A stretch of DNA of 64,000 bases from Diphasiastrum complanatum. Taxonomy: Eukaryota > Streptophyta > Lycopodiopsida > Lycopodiales > Lycopodiaceae. The stretch lies in contig CM055105.1 of NCBI GenBank assembly GCA_029204225.1, positions 12,900,654-12,964,653 of the forward strand, written 5' to 3'. This document shows positions 44,691-56,896 of the stretch, one piece after another. The notes under the pieces were generated by a model that did no database searches, was not told where the DNA came from, and saw only the letters and a list, made by a program, of their open reading frames with translations. Numbering within the stretch: the stretch's first letter is position 1; every line of letters begins with the position of its first letter. The translations under genes were made by a program, and so were the position numbers.

Positions 44691-45985
44691 TGGGATGTAG
44701 AGGCTGTTGAGAGATCTCCAATTTTGTGAAATAATTTTGTGACGAATAAGCACCTGGTTTTACGGAAGCGACTGAAAATCCACGCTTTTCCAAGTGCCAG
44801 ACAGAATAACGTCATTCTACATGTGTTGTAGTGGGTCCTGCAACAGATTAGAGGGGGATGATGTTGGCAGATTCTGAAGAATCCCCAAGATGCCAAACTA
44901 AGCTGTTATAAAGAGCCCCTCTCACCCTTGACCGAGGAGGTCTCAGAAGGAAGAGAGAAGAATGAAGATGAGGGCCGAGAATTACTAACTAGGAATACAG
45001 TTCAAAATCATGTGAGCCTCATGGTAAATCCCAGAGAAGGAATGACCATGTAGGAGCTAGTAGTGTTTCTAGGCAATGTAATAAATGTAGACCCCTCTTA
45101 AATAAATTAGAGTGAGCCACCTTTTGATGGTGACCTCTAGTGGAAGAGCTAATTCCACTTGAAATTTTTAAATAAGTGAAATTTCCACTTAGGCTCCACA
45201 TGGACAACCTCTTGGTCTATTAAGAGACCCCCTCTCTTGTGAGGGAGCTTTACTTGTAATTTCATTTGCTCTTGTTAAATAAAGAAGATCCTCCACGAGT
45301 TCTTGGCATTCTTGAAGCTCCTAGTTCATGACAACTTTCTTGAGTGATTCTTTTATGAACATGCACTTCCAATTCTTGAATGTGGTTGTGGATTAGTTGT
45401 GGAATAGATTAAATTTTCTGCTTTCTTTCATTTTTGCAATGTGGATTAGAGTTGAATAGATTTCTTGTTCTTGTTTTGAAGTAGTTTCAGCATACAAGTA
45501 AACTAAACAGGCTGAGATTGTGGTGTAGATCTTGCATATCCCTGACATCTCAGTTCTTGATGTTCTTGGGCTATCCAAGAATCAAGAGATGGGTGTTTCT
45601 TGATCTTTGGATTGCTATAATGCTATTAGATAATTAGTTTCTTTTTTCTTGTTTAGTTCTGTAGATTTATTTGAGCATCTTGTTGGTTTTCTAACATTTT
45701 AGAAGTAGATAGAAGCAAGAACCGTTTGGTTATTCACTTGTATTGCATGCAGATTTGTTAGTGAATGAGTTTTAGTTGCATGTGAATTGTGTGTGCATGT
45801 ATCTGGAGTGAACGAGTCATGAGCATCCCATTGACAAGTTCAGAAACATACTATAACGACCTCAACATCTTTCTGTCTGATCGGGCTTGAACAAAGAAGA
45901 TAACGTTTTAAAAGCCGACTGCCTAGAATGGGCAGAACACTCGATTTCCATAGACAAGGGAATCAAGAAAGAATCAAAGAAACTG
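44691..45985 (+). repeat. Long LTR-like repeat, copy 1
   Basis: Matches 59911-61220 in the same orientation, by eye roughly 70-75 % with indels. Shared blocks are GTGAGCCACCTTTTGATGGTGACCTCTAGTGGA, CTCCACGAGTT, CTTGATGTTCTTGGGCT and GACCATGTAG. It starts with TG, contains a TATTAAG promoter-like site near 45218 and AATAAAG near 45283, all as in an LTR. Neither a terminal CA nor a primer-binding site was fixed. Confidence 0.6.
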
Positions 45986-46019
45986 TGTTCACAGATTCGT
46001 AGCAGAAATCTGTGAACAT

Positions 46020-46960
46020 AGGGGCATTTCAAGAATGACTCTGATCTTTTTGGAATCAGTGACTATACCATTTCTAAAATAATATGGCTAAGTACCACAC
46101 CATGGGTAACCTAGATCTGGCACTTTTTGGGATTCAAATAGATTCCAAACTTTTGACAGTGAATGAAGCCTTGTTCAAGGGCATCGAGATGTTTATCTTG
46201 AGAGGAATGCACACCAAGATCATCGAGATAAATCTCTAGATTCTTGTGCAATAGATCCTTGAAAGCTCGTTGCATCACCCTTTGAAATGTGGATGCGGCA
46301 TTGCATAGACTGAATGGCATAATTTTATATGCGAATGTGCCAAACTCTATAACAAAGGCCATTTTTAAACGATCTTCAGGAGCAATTTGGACTAAGAAAT
46401 AGCCACTAAAACCGTTTAGGAAGCTAAAAGCTTCTGCTCCTACCATATCTTTGAGGATTTGTGTGGTCAGAGGTAAGGAAAACTGATCCTTCTCTATTTG
46501 ATCATTAAGTTTCTTAAAATCCACGTAGATACGGAGTTTACCATTTTTCTTTGGAACCACCACAATTGGCGATACCCAATCAATATGCTCGCTTTCATAA
46601 ATAAAACTAGCATTGAGAAGCTTCTGAATATCTTCTCATATCTTCTCAGGATAGGTAGGATTGGTGCGATAATATTTCACTCTTACAGGTATGGCACCAT
46701 CCTGTAATGCGATTGTATGGACGACAACATCAGGAGGACCCCCCTTCATTTCTTTATAACTCCATCCAAACACATCTCTGTATTTGCACAATAACTTTTC
46801 CAAATCCCGTAATTGGGCTGTGTTTAGGTGGGCTCCTATGTGTACAATATGGCCTATGTCCTCATCATCATCCTTCAGATTAAGAGGTATTGTCTTTGCA
46901 GGTCCCTCAAAAAAAGTTGATGGTGGTTGAGGTTCCTGTTTCGGCTTTACCATGCTGATG
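46020..46960 (-). pseudogene. Gypsy reverse transcriptase fragment
   Basis: Minus strand: DLEKLLCKYRDVFGWSYKEM and PVRVKYYRTNPTYPEKI (46953-46636), then MVVPKKNGKLRIYVDFKKLN, FSLPLTTQILKDMVGAEAFS, FLNGFSGYFLVQIAPED, AYKIMPFSLCNAASTFQRVM and the catalytic box IYLDDLGVHS. NPKKCQI, a stop, VTHGVVLSHII follow at 46100-46050. The polymerase palm is essentially complete but ends with a stop and then fades by 46020. Family as at 1268-3965. Connection, RNase H and integrase are missing on the low side. Confidence 0.88.
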
Positions 46961-48720
46961 ATGACATCATCAGTGGTGTAATCTTTAAAGTGCTGGGGAA
47001 CACCATAAAGTGAATCATCAACTACCTCGTGTGGGACCTTAGGAATGTCCTCTACAGATTTGCTTGTAGATGATGAAGCCTGACTAGGATTTTTTTTGGT
47101 TTTGAATCAAAGGTTTGATTGGTTGTTTCAACTTTTCATGCATTTGAAATTGCCTATCAGTCAACCTTTGATCTATTTTTTAACATACGGGATATTTGTG
47201 GATTGGTAGTATGAGGCATGCATGGATTTTTTTGTGTTTTTTCACGAACAAGGTCTTTGTCAATGATGTTCAAGATTTCATCATGGTGCACGTCCCATTG
47301 ATAGACTTTTGGTTTGGGTCGGTATACATGAGTGTTTACTAGTTGTGGATGTTGCACACAAGCCAATGGTGAAGGGAGTTTAATCTCTTTCGGTATACGA
47401 CGCTTTCCTAAACGCTCGAGATCCAGCAAGTGAATAAGTTGGGTCATGTTCTCCCACAATAAGAATGCCATCCTCACCAGTGGATACTTCAGTAACAAAG
47501 GCATTTTCAGGTATGCACTCAATAGGGAGTGCATCGATCATGTACAAGGGCAGGATGGGAATGTTGATATCTATGGAGTTTATAGTGATTTTGATTGGGT
47601 CCTCTTATTGAACTTCTTGCGCACAAAGAGTGGCATTGACACAATCGATGGTCGTTAAGACATGTCCCCAATTGATGATATCGGTACTCTGCACGTAATG
47701 ACCCTTTAAGGTGGGATCGATACTATCGGGGTCATCATAACTAGTTGAAGACCAATCATCTTCAATTTGTGCAGGTTTTATCTTCCCTGTGGCATTGACA
47801 TAGATTCTCCTGTCTCTGATGCCAAAAACTATTTTGTTTTTCTTCCAATCTTGAATCACTCCGGCCATTTCTAACCAAGGCGTTCCAAGAAGTAATTGAT
47901 AGCTTGCGGTTCATCAGGAAAATCTAGTAGTACACACTCTAAGGTGAAAATCAGACCGGAAATTTTGATAAGCAAATTGCTAATGTGACCGGCAAGCATC
48001 GTCATTCATTGCTCAGCCATACGTAACTTGTACTTAGGCTTTTCCATAGTGGATATTCCCCATGCCTTGGCTAAGGACAGGACAATAATATTCACGTCAT
48101 ACCCACTATCGAGAATGGCTTGCACGGATGAATAAGATTTGTAGTGCACTGGTAAAGTGATGTTGTTACCTTTAGCAACACCTATATGAAGGAAGCTCAT
48201 GTCAACATTATGAACCACTTCAACGTTTTCCTGTTGTCTCAACTCATCTGGTACATCAAGCTGCTGGGAGCTTTGTAGATGGCATCCCGCAGGGGTTTGA
48301 AAAACTTGACGGTCGTGTAGAAGGGCATAGTAATTTGAGCTTGTAAGAAAAGAACTTTGATTTCTCATGGTGGCTGTCCCTACCTAGGTAACTAGGAGGA
48401 TGGCAGAGTAGAAATCCTATCTTCAACTCTATCAAACTCATCTCAGAACTCATGGTATTGCCTTTGATCTTCTACAGGGTCAGGGTAAGATTGTGGAATC
48501 ATGGAAGTATATTTAGCAGGAGGGCGTGGTTGTGTGGAGTCCTTGGTCTAATCTAAGGCCCGACGCTGCGCGCATGTGACAGCATGCAACGACTCTTCAG
48601 ATGCCCTACGTGCTGGAACTATCTTTTTGGTTTGGTGAGGACAATCTTTATAGCAATGCCTTCTGATACAATCAGCACACTCAGCTACAAAGTCATATCG
48701 AAGTCGACATTCACTTTTAA
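46961..48720 (-). pseudogene. Gypsy gag end, zinc knuckle and protease
   Basis: Minus strand from 48720: a knuckle-like C-x2-C-x3-H...C segment (CADCIRRHCYKDCPHQTKK). A linker is followed by protease at 48368-48006 with VHYKSYSSVQAILDSGYDVN and then IIVLSLAKAWG (D-S-G active site). Linker frames at 47868-47605 (IINWGHVLTTIDCVNATLC) and 47534-47157 follow. Several stops and shifts. The gag N-terminal part, leader and LTR on the high side were not found. Confidence 0.75.
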
Positions 48721-48724
48721 AGTG

Positions 48725-50140
48725 TCGTATTATACCAACAAGGTTAATATAGATTTTGTAGTAAATAGTATTGTTCCCTCAAAGGACAGAGTTAGAAAGT
48801 TATGTTTTTTGTACAATTTATGATAAGTGGTTTCAAGTGTTATTCTGGTTGTCGACAGACATTAAAAAGTAACCAGTATTACTTTGTGTTTGGGGAATGT
48901 AATGTTGATAATTTCAGAACAACGATCTGGCCTCTATCAAATCGAATGAAATGCGTTCTACAGATGAGATGTTATCAGAGTAGTACAACAGTGCTACACT
49001 CTGGCTAATTAAGGTGTAAACAGAGAATTGAGAAGTGTTCACTGTATTTGCGACTGTGCAGATAATTAATTAATCGCGTTCGCGAACTGTTCATTTCTAG
49101 ACAGAAGTCCTCAACAACTTACGTCCAATTTAATGGTTAAAGAACACGAATAGTTTTAGAGCATGTTAGAAACTTATGTCAATTACAATCAGGAACACAG
49201 ATCAAAGACTCAATTTTTCAAACAAGGATTGTCATCTCATATGTATACATACAACTTTATTCAATGAACGTGCTAGACTGCACCAAAGATAGTCGTTATT
49301 CGAGTGCCGAAAAGAAAGTATTCGTGACAGACGAATAAGATGGTTTTAAGATAGTTCTTTAGAGCATGTTTTACGAATACACAACAAACGATTGTAATGC
49401 ACTAGAGAGTCTATTTGATCAGAGAGTAATTCATGTAATGTGTTAGAGATTGCTAGTAGACTCAAGATTACTCACACTCAACAGTTCGGAGAACAGAGAT
49501 AAGGGAGAATAACTCTCAGCGCTCTATTCACTTCTTCAACCTCTTATATATGCATAAACTCTTCTCTCTCGATGCTCGAGACTGAAGTGTGAGATCAATA
49601 TATGTTCTACGGGATGAATAAACACACCTCTAAAACAACAAGTGCGTCCCTCCCGCGAAAGGGTCTAGTTAACAATTAGACTGAAGATGCGTTCAATTAT
49701 ACCATAAGAGGTATATTTAACTGAGAGTTACATATTACTCTAGTTTAACATGTCTTTTCATATCTAGTCATTTCGTGTGGACGACCTAGTAGAGGTTATC
49801 CAAGACAATGTCTTTCCTTTTAAAGGTCTTGCCCTTAATTACATGGCAAGTACTTAGGAGATATATTCCCGAAAAATGACTAAGGCCTCTTCATGATTTA
49901 TAGTTATCCAGCTCATATCTTCATTTTCGAGTATATCATGCCATATTTATATTGATATTCAATATTTAACAATTTTGTGGCATCACATACGAGCTGAAAA
50001 TCTAATAAAAGAGCTTTTAACATAAAGATTTTGAATGAAAAACAATGTCTTTGCTGTGAAAGTTTCGAACTGCCAAAAAGAATATGTACAGAACTGCTTG
50101 TAACGGAATGACTTCCTTCTGTCTTGCAGATTATGTCCTG
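48725..50140. other. Non-coding, possible LTR-type sequence
   Basis: No domain-bearing frame. It includes GTTCGCGAACTGTTC near 49080 (the core seen in the Copia LTR at 34.7 kb), a TATA-like TTATATATGC near 49545 and AATAAACAC near 49616, all compatible with an old LTR. No terminal match to another copy was established. Confidence 0.35.
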
Positions 50141-50161
50141 CATCGATCCAAAAAGGACTAG

Positions 50162-50314
50162 ATGGATGCCAAGCGGATTCTTGCGCGTGCTTTTCAGATA
50201 CTAGTAGAACTAGATCTCAATCCGGAAGCCATTGGTCGAATGTTTGACGACAGCTCCGTAGATCACAAAAGTTCGTATGAGAGTGCTTTGATCGCAAAGA
50301 GAATGAGCGCATGA
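50162..50314 (+). CDS. Small unrecognised open frame, 50 residues
   Basis: ATG at 50162, directly after an in-frame TAG, stop TGA at 50312. The product starts MDAKRILARAFQILVELDLN and continues EAIGRMF and SSVDHKSSYESALIAKRMSA. Composition is balanced, and the stretch is more GC-rich than its AT-rich surroundings. A possible 3' splice site (CTTGCAG) precedes it at about 50130. It could be a last exon, a gag start or chance. No family recognised. Confidence 0.3.
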   Translation: MDAKRILARAFQILVELDLNPEAIGRMFDDSSVDHKSSYESALIAKRMSA

Positions 50315-50639
50315 AAGCTTGTTATCGTAGGAAAAAAGTGTAAGGGAGAAAAATGAAAAATAACTACGTTATGCAGTAGCGGTGTGGAAGGGTTGATGGT
50401 GTGGCATGGTGACATGACATCTGTCACTTCCATTTATGGAGGATGTGCATGGCTCAGTGTTTCAAACTATGATTTGACTGATCGATCTTTAATGACGGAA
50501 GACCGTTTGTGAAAAGAAAAAAAATAAATTAAGAAGAAACAATATTTGTTTTGATATGTGAACGTACACACGTGTGAATAATAATGATCACGTGGCCATC
50601 ATCTTTAATGGATGAATACAAAAAGTAGGTCAAGAGATT

Positions 50640-51100
50640 CTCGAGAAGATTCTCGCAAATATGCTAGAAAGATTCTAGAAAGCTTCGCGAAGCCTTCTCG
50701 TGGGATTCTAAAAAAATGATACAGAAACTCACGAAAATTTTCTCAAAAATTTTGTTAAGATACTATAAAATTTTCTCGGAATATTCTCAAAAAATGAAAA
50801 ATTATAACAATTTCTCAAACGAAAGCTAGAAAACTTCTCAAAAAATTGGAGAAAAATGCTAGAAAAAATTCTAGAAAACAGTCCATGAAAATTAAAACAC
50901 GTTTTGATTAACAAATTGAGTGTCGCGAAAAGTTTTCGAAAAGTTCTCGAAAATACTTTGAAAAATTTTGGAAGGTGGTAGAAAATTTCACAAAAATTTC
51001 TAGAAAAGATAAAAGAAAAGTTGCGAAAAATATTAGAAAAAATAAAAGAAATTCGCAATAAATTCCAGAAAAATACTTGAAAAGAATAAGAATAAAAAAA
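50640..51100. other. Array of TTC/GAA palindromic units (heat-shock-element-like)
   Basis: Perfect TTCnnGAA or GAAnnTTC units at 50645, 50673, 50684, 50869, 50944 and 50998, in DNA dominated by degenerate TTCTCGAAAA / TTCTAGAAAA phrases. It starts just after the integrase frame of the minus-strand Gypsy element and would be its 3' non-coding or U3 DNA. Canonical three-unit arrays with 2-base spacing are not present. Confidence 0.45.
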
Positions 51101-51111
51101 ATTCTGGTCAA

Positions 51112-53100
51112 AGGTAGTATTTCTTCAGTCTGGACCCATTAATACGTGTAGGTAACAGTTCACCTTCAAGTGATTGAAGTTGTACAGAACCATTCTCAAA
51201 CACCTCTATAACTTCATACGGTCCAAGCCATCACATATGGAGTTTTTCGGGGAACTTTTGATGTCGACTATCATATATCAGTGCAAAGTCATCAACTTTA
51301 AGATCACATTGTTTAATACGACTGTCATACTTCTTCTTCCTTTGTTCCTGGATTTCCTTTGTTAATTTTTGTGATTTCTCACGAGCTTCAGCTAGTTTTT
51401 CAATATTAGTCAACATTTCGTTTATACATTTTGCATCTGTTCGTTGAGCTTGAATACAAAAAAGTTTTCACTTCAAATTCAATAGGCAAAATAGGATGCA
51501 TACCATACATAAGGAAATATGGTGTCTGCTTTGTCGTGATTTTTTCTGTGTTGCGATAAGCCCAGAGAACTAATGGTAGTTTCTGATCCCAATCCGTCGC
51601 ATGTGCAATAGTAATTTTATTCAGGATCTTACATAAAATTCCATTAGCTCTCTCTGTCAACCCGTTTGCTTTTGGATTATACGGTGTAGTTTTTTTGTGT
51701 TTGTTCAAAAAATATGTTGTCAGCAACTGTATAGTGTCATTTAGAAAATGTGCACTTACTAATTCAAGTGGACAACCATACCTTGTGATAATAAATTTGA
51801 AAAAGAATGTCGCAACAGTTTTCGCATCGTTTCATTTCATCTAATGGTTCTTTGTAGCATAATCCGTTGCAGCTAGAATATAACGACATTTTGTATGTCG
51901 AGTCACATGTTTGATTGGTCCGACAAAGTCAATCTCCCACTTCTTGAATGGTGCAAGAGACAGGATAGGTGTCAATGGCCAATTCATTGCTTTGTTAGGC
52001 TTACCAGATCTCTGGCATGGATCGCACGAACGAATAAAAGTTGATACATCCTTGAACATTGTTGGCCACCAATACTTGGCAGTCAATATCTTATTAACTG
52101 TGTTCTTTAAGGCAAAGTGTCCTCCAACATCTTCTGAATGTAAGGCTTGAACAACCTTTTTAATATCTGTTGTTTCGAGACATCTTTGTAGCTGATGATC
52201 AACACCAAGCTTGTATAGAACATTGTTAATAATAGTATAAGGTGCTACCTTATATTGAAAAACTGTCTTTTGCTCCAAATCATAACCATCCGGATATATT
52301 TGATCTTTGAGATAAGTAATAATATCAGAATATAGCGTATTTGTAGATGAAATCTCGAATAAATGTTCGTCTGAAAAATCATCATTAATTGGTTCTTCAA
52401 TTTTTCCCGTGCTGAGTCGCGATAGATAATCAACATTTGTATGATACTTTCCTTGACGAAACTCTACTTGATAAGTGAATTCCTGCAAAAGTAGAACCCA
52501 TCGAGTAATTCGTCCTGATAGATCTGGCTTATTTACAAGATACTTAAGAGCATAATGATCCACATGAAAAATAAATGCATATCCCAACAAATAATGTGGA
52601 AATTTCTTAACAGTGAAAACCATGCCAAGTGCTTCCCTTTCTGTAGCCGAATAGTTCTTCTCTGAGGCACTGAGCTATTGACTTGCATAGTAGATGGGAT
52701 GATCCTTCTTTTGGTCGTCCTTCTAGCTCAGACAGATGCCAATAGCAAATGCAGAAACATCAACATAACTATGAAATAAAATAGCCCAGTTGGGTGGTCT
52801 CAAAATAGGAGCATTGATCAACCTTTGCTTAAGTTCTTCGAATGCTTTCTGCTGTTCATTCGTCCACAAGTATTCCACTTGTTTCTTCAGTAGATGTGTA
52901 AGAGAGGCAGCAATAGAAGCATGATTATGAATAAATCTCCGATAATAGCCGACATGTTCTAAGAAAGCTCTTAGTTCACGTAAATTGGTTGGTATCTTGA
53001 GATTTTTTATAAGCTCAACTTTATCTTGTCGACTTCTATTCCTCTGTTAGATATTTAGTGTCCGAGTAATATTCCTTCTTTCATACCGAGAAAGCATTTC
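51112..53100 (-). pseudogene. Gypsy RT end, RNase H and integrase
   Basis: Minus strand from 53100: LRELRAFLEHVGYYRRFIHN and VEYLWTNEQQKAFEELKQRL (RT/RNase H connection), ASEKNYSATEREALGMVFTV, FHVDHYALKYLVN and YLSRLSTGK. The integrase zinc finger follows (HSEDVGGHFALKNTV, YWWPTMFKDV, CDPCQRSG), then WEIDFVGPI and ILAATDYATK. After a break, KTTPYNPKANGLTERAN (catalytic E), LVLWAYRNTEK, YDSRIKQCDLKVDDFALIY and an end resembling WLGPYEV...G..L..R.N...LKKYY at about 51115. Stops near 51840, 52675 and 53050. A different Gypsy lineage from the plus-strand copy next to it. Confidence 0.88.
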
Positions 53101-53139
53101 TCTGGATGATGGCATCATCTTCTTCTCATATGACAAATA

Positions 53140-54781
53140 ATCAAACTATCCTTTTTTTTTCATCCTTTACGAAAAGTGTCCTTGATAGAGTAGCAAGAGC
53201 AGAAGTCTACAGTTTTCTGGATGGCTTCAACGGTTACAAGCAGATGAAGATAGCGTCACAAGATCAACACAAGACATCATTCGCCACTGAATGGGGGTCT
53301 TATGCCTAGAAAGTGATGCCATTTGGACTTTGCAATGCACCAAACACTTTCCGACGAGTGATGCAGACGACATTTAAAGATTATCTGTAAAAATTTCTGG
53401 AAATTTTCTTGGACGATCTGTGCGTGCACATGCCTAACTCAGAGCATTTATCCAATCTGAAGAAGGTGCTGCAGAAGTGCTGCAAATTTCAGATCTCCTT
53501 GAATCCAGAAAAATGTCAATTTTGGGTTACGCATGGCTTGATTCTTGGCCATATAGTGTCTAGACACGGAATCGCCATGGACCTATCAAAGATCAAGATC
53601 ATTATTGATCTACCACCACCAGGAACGATCCACGAAGTCTACATCTTTATGGGTCATGCTAATTATTACAAGATTTTTATTCTAGACTTTGCGGAGTTAG
53701 CACAATCAATTTACAAACTCACAGCGGATCCACATTGGAATGAGGAAGCCCTAAAGGCTTTCAAAAGCTTAAAGATGCATTGGTCTAAACACCAATCTTA
53801 CGCCCACCCAATTGGTCCATTGAGTGTCATGTGCATACGGACGCATCAAAGTATGCAGTAGGAGCAGTCTTAACCCAGCCAGGAGAACACAAAAAGGATT
53901 TTCCGATCTGATTTGCAAGCCGACAGCTCAGTGATACAGAAATGAATTATTCAACCATAGAGCGGGAAGCACTAGCAATGATATATGCGGTTAAGAAATT
54001 TCGGCATTACTTGATGGCCACACACTTTGTCTTTTATGTAGACCATCAACCCTTGTTCTATCTTGTTAATAAGACCTATAACATAGGGATAATCACTCGA
54101 AGGCTACTTCTATAGTTAGAGTTTGATTTCTGGATAGTGGCTTGCAAGGAAAAGCAATACTACATGGTAGATCATGTGTCGCGAATCAAGAAAAATGAAA
54201 TTGCAACCCAACCTGATGATGAGCTACTGGATGCTACCTTATTTTACATTGACACAGTACCGAAATGGGCCACCGACGTAGTCGAATATCTAATGAGGGA
54301 CCAACCAGACAAATCACTACCAAAGGCATAACAACGAAAGTTGATCTTGAAAGCTAGACCTTATCAGCTTATTGTCAGTCAATTGTACCGAAGAGGACCA
54401 GATGGAATTCTTCGGCATTATATTCTTCCTCATGAGGCCACCCAAATCATTTCGCTTTCACATAAAGGCATGAGAGGGGGTCATTTCGCATCCGATATTA
54501 CAATTCACAAGATTCTGCAATCAGGATGCTGGTGGCCAACGATTCATAAGGATACGGAGGAATACCTGAGGAAATGTGATGTGTGCCGAAGGGCGAGAAG
54601 ACCAACAAGACTGAATTATGACTTTCTACACCTGGTCTTAGCCCAAGCACCATTTGAAAAGTGGGGATTGGATTATATTGGTCCAATTCACCCTGCAAGA
54701 AGTACCCAAGCTTGATATATAATCGTGGCCACCGACTACCTCACCAAGTGGGTCAAAGCCAAGGGAATGAGAGTAGCTGAT
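53140..54781 (+). pseudogene. Gypsy RT, RNase H and integrase, interrupted by an LTR
   Basis: Plus strand: RAEVYSFLDGFNGYKQMKIA and KVMPFGLCNAPNTFRRVM, then FLEIFLDDLCVHMPNSEHLS (catalytic FLDD), SLNPEKCQFWVTHGLILGHI and GHANYYKIF. RNase H is decayed (NYSTIEREALAMIYAVKKF, FYVDHQPLFYLVN). Next are VDHVSRIKKNEIATQ, the integrase zinc finger (HKGMRGGHFASDITIHKIL, CDVCRRARRP), WGLDYIGPI and IVATDYLTKWVKA. It is cut at 54781 by the LTR at 54782. In-frame stops at about 53308, 53388 and 54330. Orientation is head-to-head with the minus-strand Gypsy piece at 51.1-53.1 kb. Confidence 0.88.
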
Positions 54782-55514
54782 TGTAGTGGGTTTCTTTCCT
54801 TGCCTAAGCTGAATCCAAGATCTAATCAATCTAGCATCAAAGAGACGAAGTTAGTTGTCACGCGTAGATTTATTCCCATGAGAACGATAGTATAGTTCAG
54901 ATTTCAGCATGAATGGAAGATCCAATTCTAACTCTAACATCCATTAACCCTAAGCATTAACACTACATCCACTAACACTAGATCCACAACAAGATAGCTT
55001 ACTCTTTCTCTCTCTCCCAAAAGTATAATAGCATGCAATCCCAATAACAATCAGATCCAACAATTAGCAAAATCCAAATAAAGCATGAGAGATGGAGGAA
55101 AAGTGATAGAGATCAAGGACATTCATCAATCCATTTAACAAGAGAACCAATTTGCTTTATTAAATTGAAGAAATGAACATGTGTAGAAACTCGAGTTTGT
55201 CCTTTTTTATAGTAGAGAGGAGGACTCTGGCTTCTGAATCCTATTGGTCCATTTTTGCCTCCCTAATTATTCAAATTTAAAAAAGAGTGGGAACCATCCA
55301 AATTGGAGGGAAACCCAACTTTATTCACTAACTTGACATTTAGGCCCTGCGACATTTAAAGTCCTACAAAAAGGCCTAAAGTCCTTTTATTGACTTTCTA
55401 ATTAATCAAATCTCTATGTGATTATCGGGTTGGACTTACACACGCAGGGTGCCAAATCCCTCTCACTTATTAACCAGGGTTAGGGTTGCCTTGGGATCCG
55501 CAAACCCTCCAACA
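54782..55514 (-). mobile_element. 733-bp LTR (3' LTR, minus orientation) inserted in Gypsy integrase
   Basis: The minus strand starts TGTTGGAGGGTTTG at 55514, right after the polypurine tract GGTGGGGGATAC (55515-55526). It ends ...CCCACTACA at 54782, where the plus-strand Gypsy integrase frame is broken after KAKGMRVAD. A minus-strand TATA box (ACTATAAAAAAGG) lies near 55210, about 300 bp into the LTR. Its end part is duplicated at 35163-35374 and partly at 56396-56515. Confidence 0.8.
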
Positions 55515-55762
55515 GTATCCCCCACCAAAACTAGTGGCGGTCCCACGACACCTGCCTCGAAGCTTGAATGCAAATTTTCAATAATAGCCATATGTGGCCG
55601 TTCATGATAACCTTGTTTATTGCCAAATGGGTAGTCGACACCATCCAAAAAAAGATCCCAAGATAATGCTTGTTGATGTTGATCCTTGTAGATAGGTGCA
55701 TCTGCTAGCAATGACATTGTTGAAGCTAATGACAAGGTCACCAAATTTTTTTTTTTTAACAT
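55463..55762 (-). other. Uncertain 99-codon frame across the polypurine tract
   Basis: A minus-strand frame running over the internal/LTR boundary, with no known domain. It may be the tail of a gag-like or non-autonomous element ORF, or chance. Its reading over the polypurine tract argues for chance. Confidence 0.15.
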
Positions 55763-56345
55763 TCTAAATTTTTTTTAACTTCCTCAATACTTAATGAAAT
55801 AAGAAAAAAAAAATCTTTAAAAAGTCCTTTCAATTCTCTACAACTATAGCCATTCAGATGGAATTATAGAGAATGAAAATCAGGACGAAAAATGAATCAA
55901 ACAGGGCAAAAAAAAAAAACAAAAATCTGAAAGTTTCTGGTTTTTGACAAGTTCACAAAATTTTGTGGCCAACTTAAAAAATTTGTAACTTGCTCAATAC
56001 TCAACGGAATTAAAAAAAAAATAGATGCAAAGAAAGCACTTTCAATGCTCTACAATCATACTTATTCAAATTGAATTACAGAGAATAGAAAATAGGGTGG
56101 AATTTGAATAAAAAAGAAACAAAAAAAATGGAATTTCTGGTTTTTGATAAGGTTACAAAATTTTGTTGCCAATTTCAAAAATTTGTAACTTGCTCAATAC
56201 TGAACGGAATTAAAAAAAAAAATAGATGGAAAGAAAGCCCTTTCAATGCTCTACAATCTATTCAGATTGAATTATAGGGAATAGAAAATAAGCGGAAAGA
56301 ATTAAAAAGAGACGAAAAATTAAAAAACAGAAAATACAGTCACCA
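55758..56345. repeat. Tandem ~200-bp repeat, three copies
   Basis: Unit starts at 55758, 55971 and 56171 (lengths 213, 200, about 175). Each carries TTGTAACTTGCTCAATACT..ACGGAAT, an A tract, CCTTTCAATGCTCTACAAT, ATTCA.ATTGAATTA.AGAGAATAGAAAAT and TTTCTGGTTTTTGA. It lies in the presumed internal region of the element whose 3' LTR is at 54782. Confidence 0.85.
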
Positions 56346-56395
56346 CTCATTTTTTGACCGTTTTTGGACATAACTCTCACAAATCACATCCATAA

Positions 56396-56515
56396 TGCAA
56401 AGCTAACCCTAGCATGCCAAGACCAAGATGCCTAAATGCAAGCTAACCATTAACACTACGATCCACTAACACTACTTCAGTGAAGGAAAAACTTACCTTT
56501 CTCTCTCTGTAGATG
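56396..56515. repeat. Partial third copy of the 54782-type LTR end
   Basis: Contains TAACCATTAACACTACGATCCACTAACACTA and CTTACCTTTCTCTCTCTG, matching the block at 54955-55015 and 35325-35380. Upstream similarity fades. Confidence 0.55.
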
Positions 56516-56896
56516 CATCATAAACCTATGCAGGCTTGAGGGCAAATGCACAAAGTCTCATTTGCAAGGTATTTAGGATGATTCTAATACCCGAGTTCAT
56601 GTTGTATTGCATGTAACTCTTACCCTTTACACAATATAGATGTGGGATAAAGGATTGACATACTGACAAATTTGTTCGATTTTTGTCAGGTTTGAAATCG
56701 GTCGCTAGGAGGCTTGTATGCTTGCACATCGATGAGGTAAAATGAACTTCGCTTTGGAGGTCTTTATAGTCATTTATCGTGTCACCTTGGTCGAGATTTT
56801 TTTAAGTACCTGATTTGGTTGACATCGTAACGAAAAGATTCGGGTGAGATTTGAAAACTTTGTTGAACTGCGTTGTCTCGGTCTGAAGTTGGAGAT

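Noticed and set aside
55188-55230. Plus-strand promoter at TTTTTTATAGTAG
   Set aside because: The polypurine tract at 55515 shows the LTR is on the minus strand, so the TATA motif is read as ACTATAAAAAAGG on that strand.
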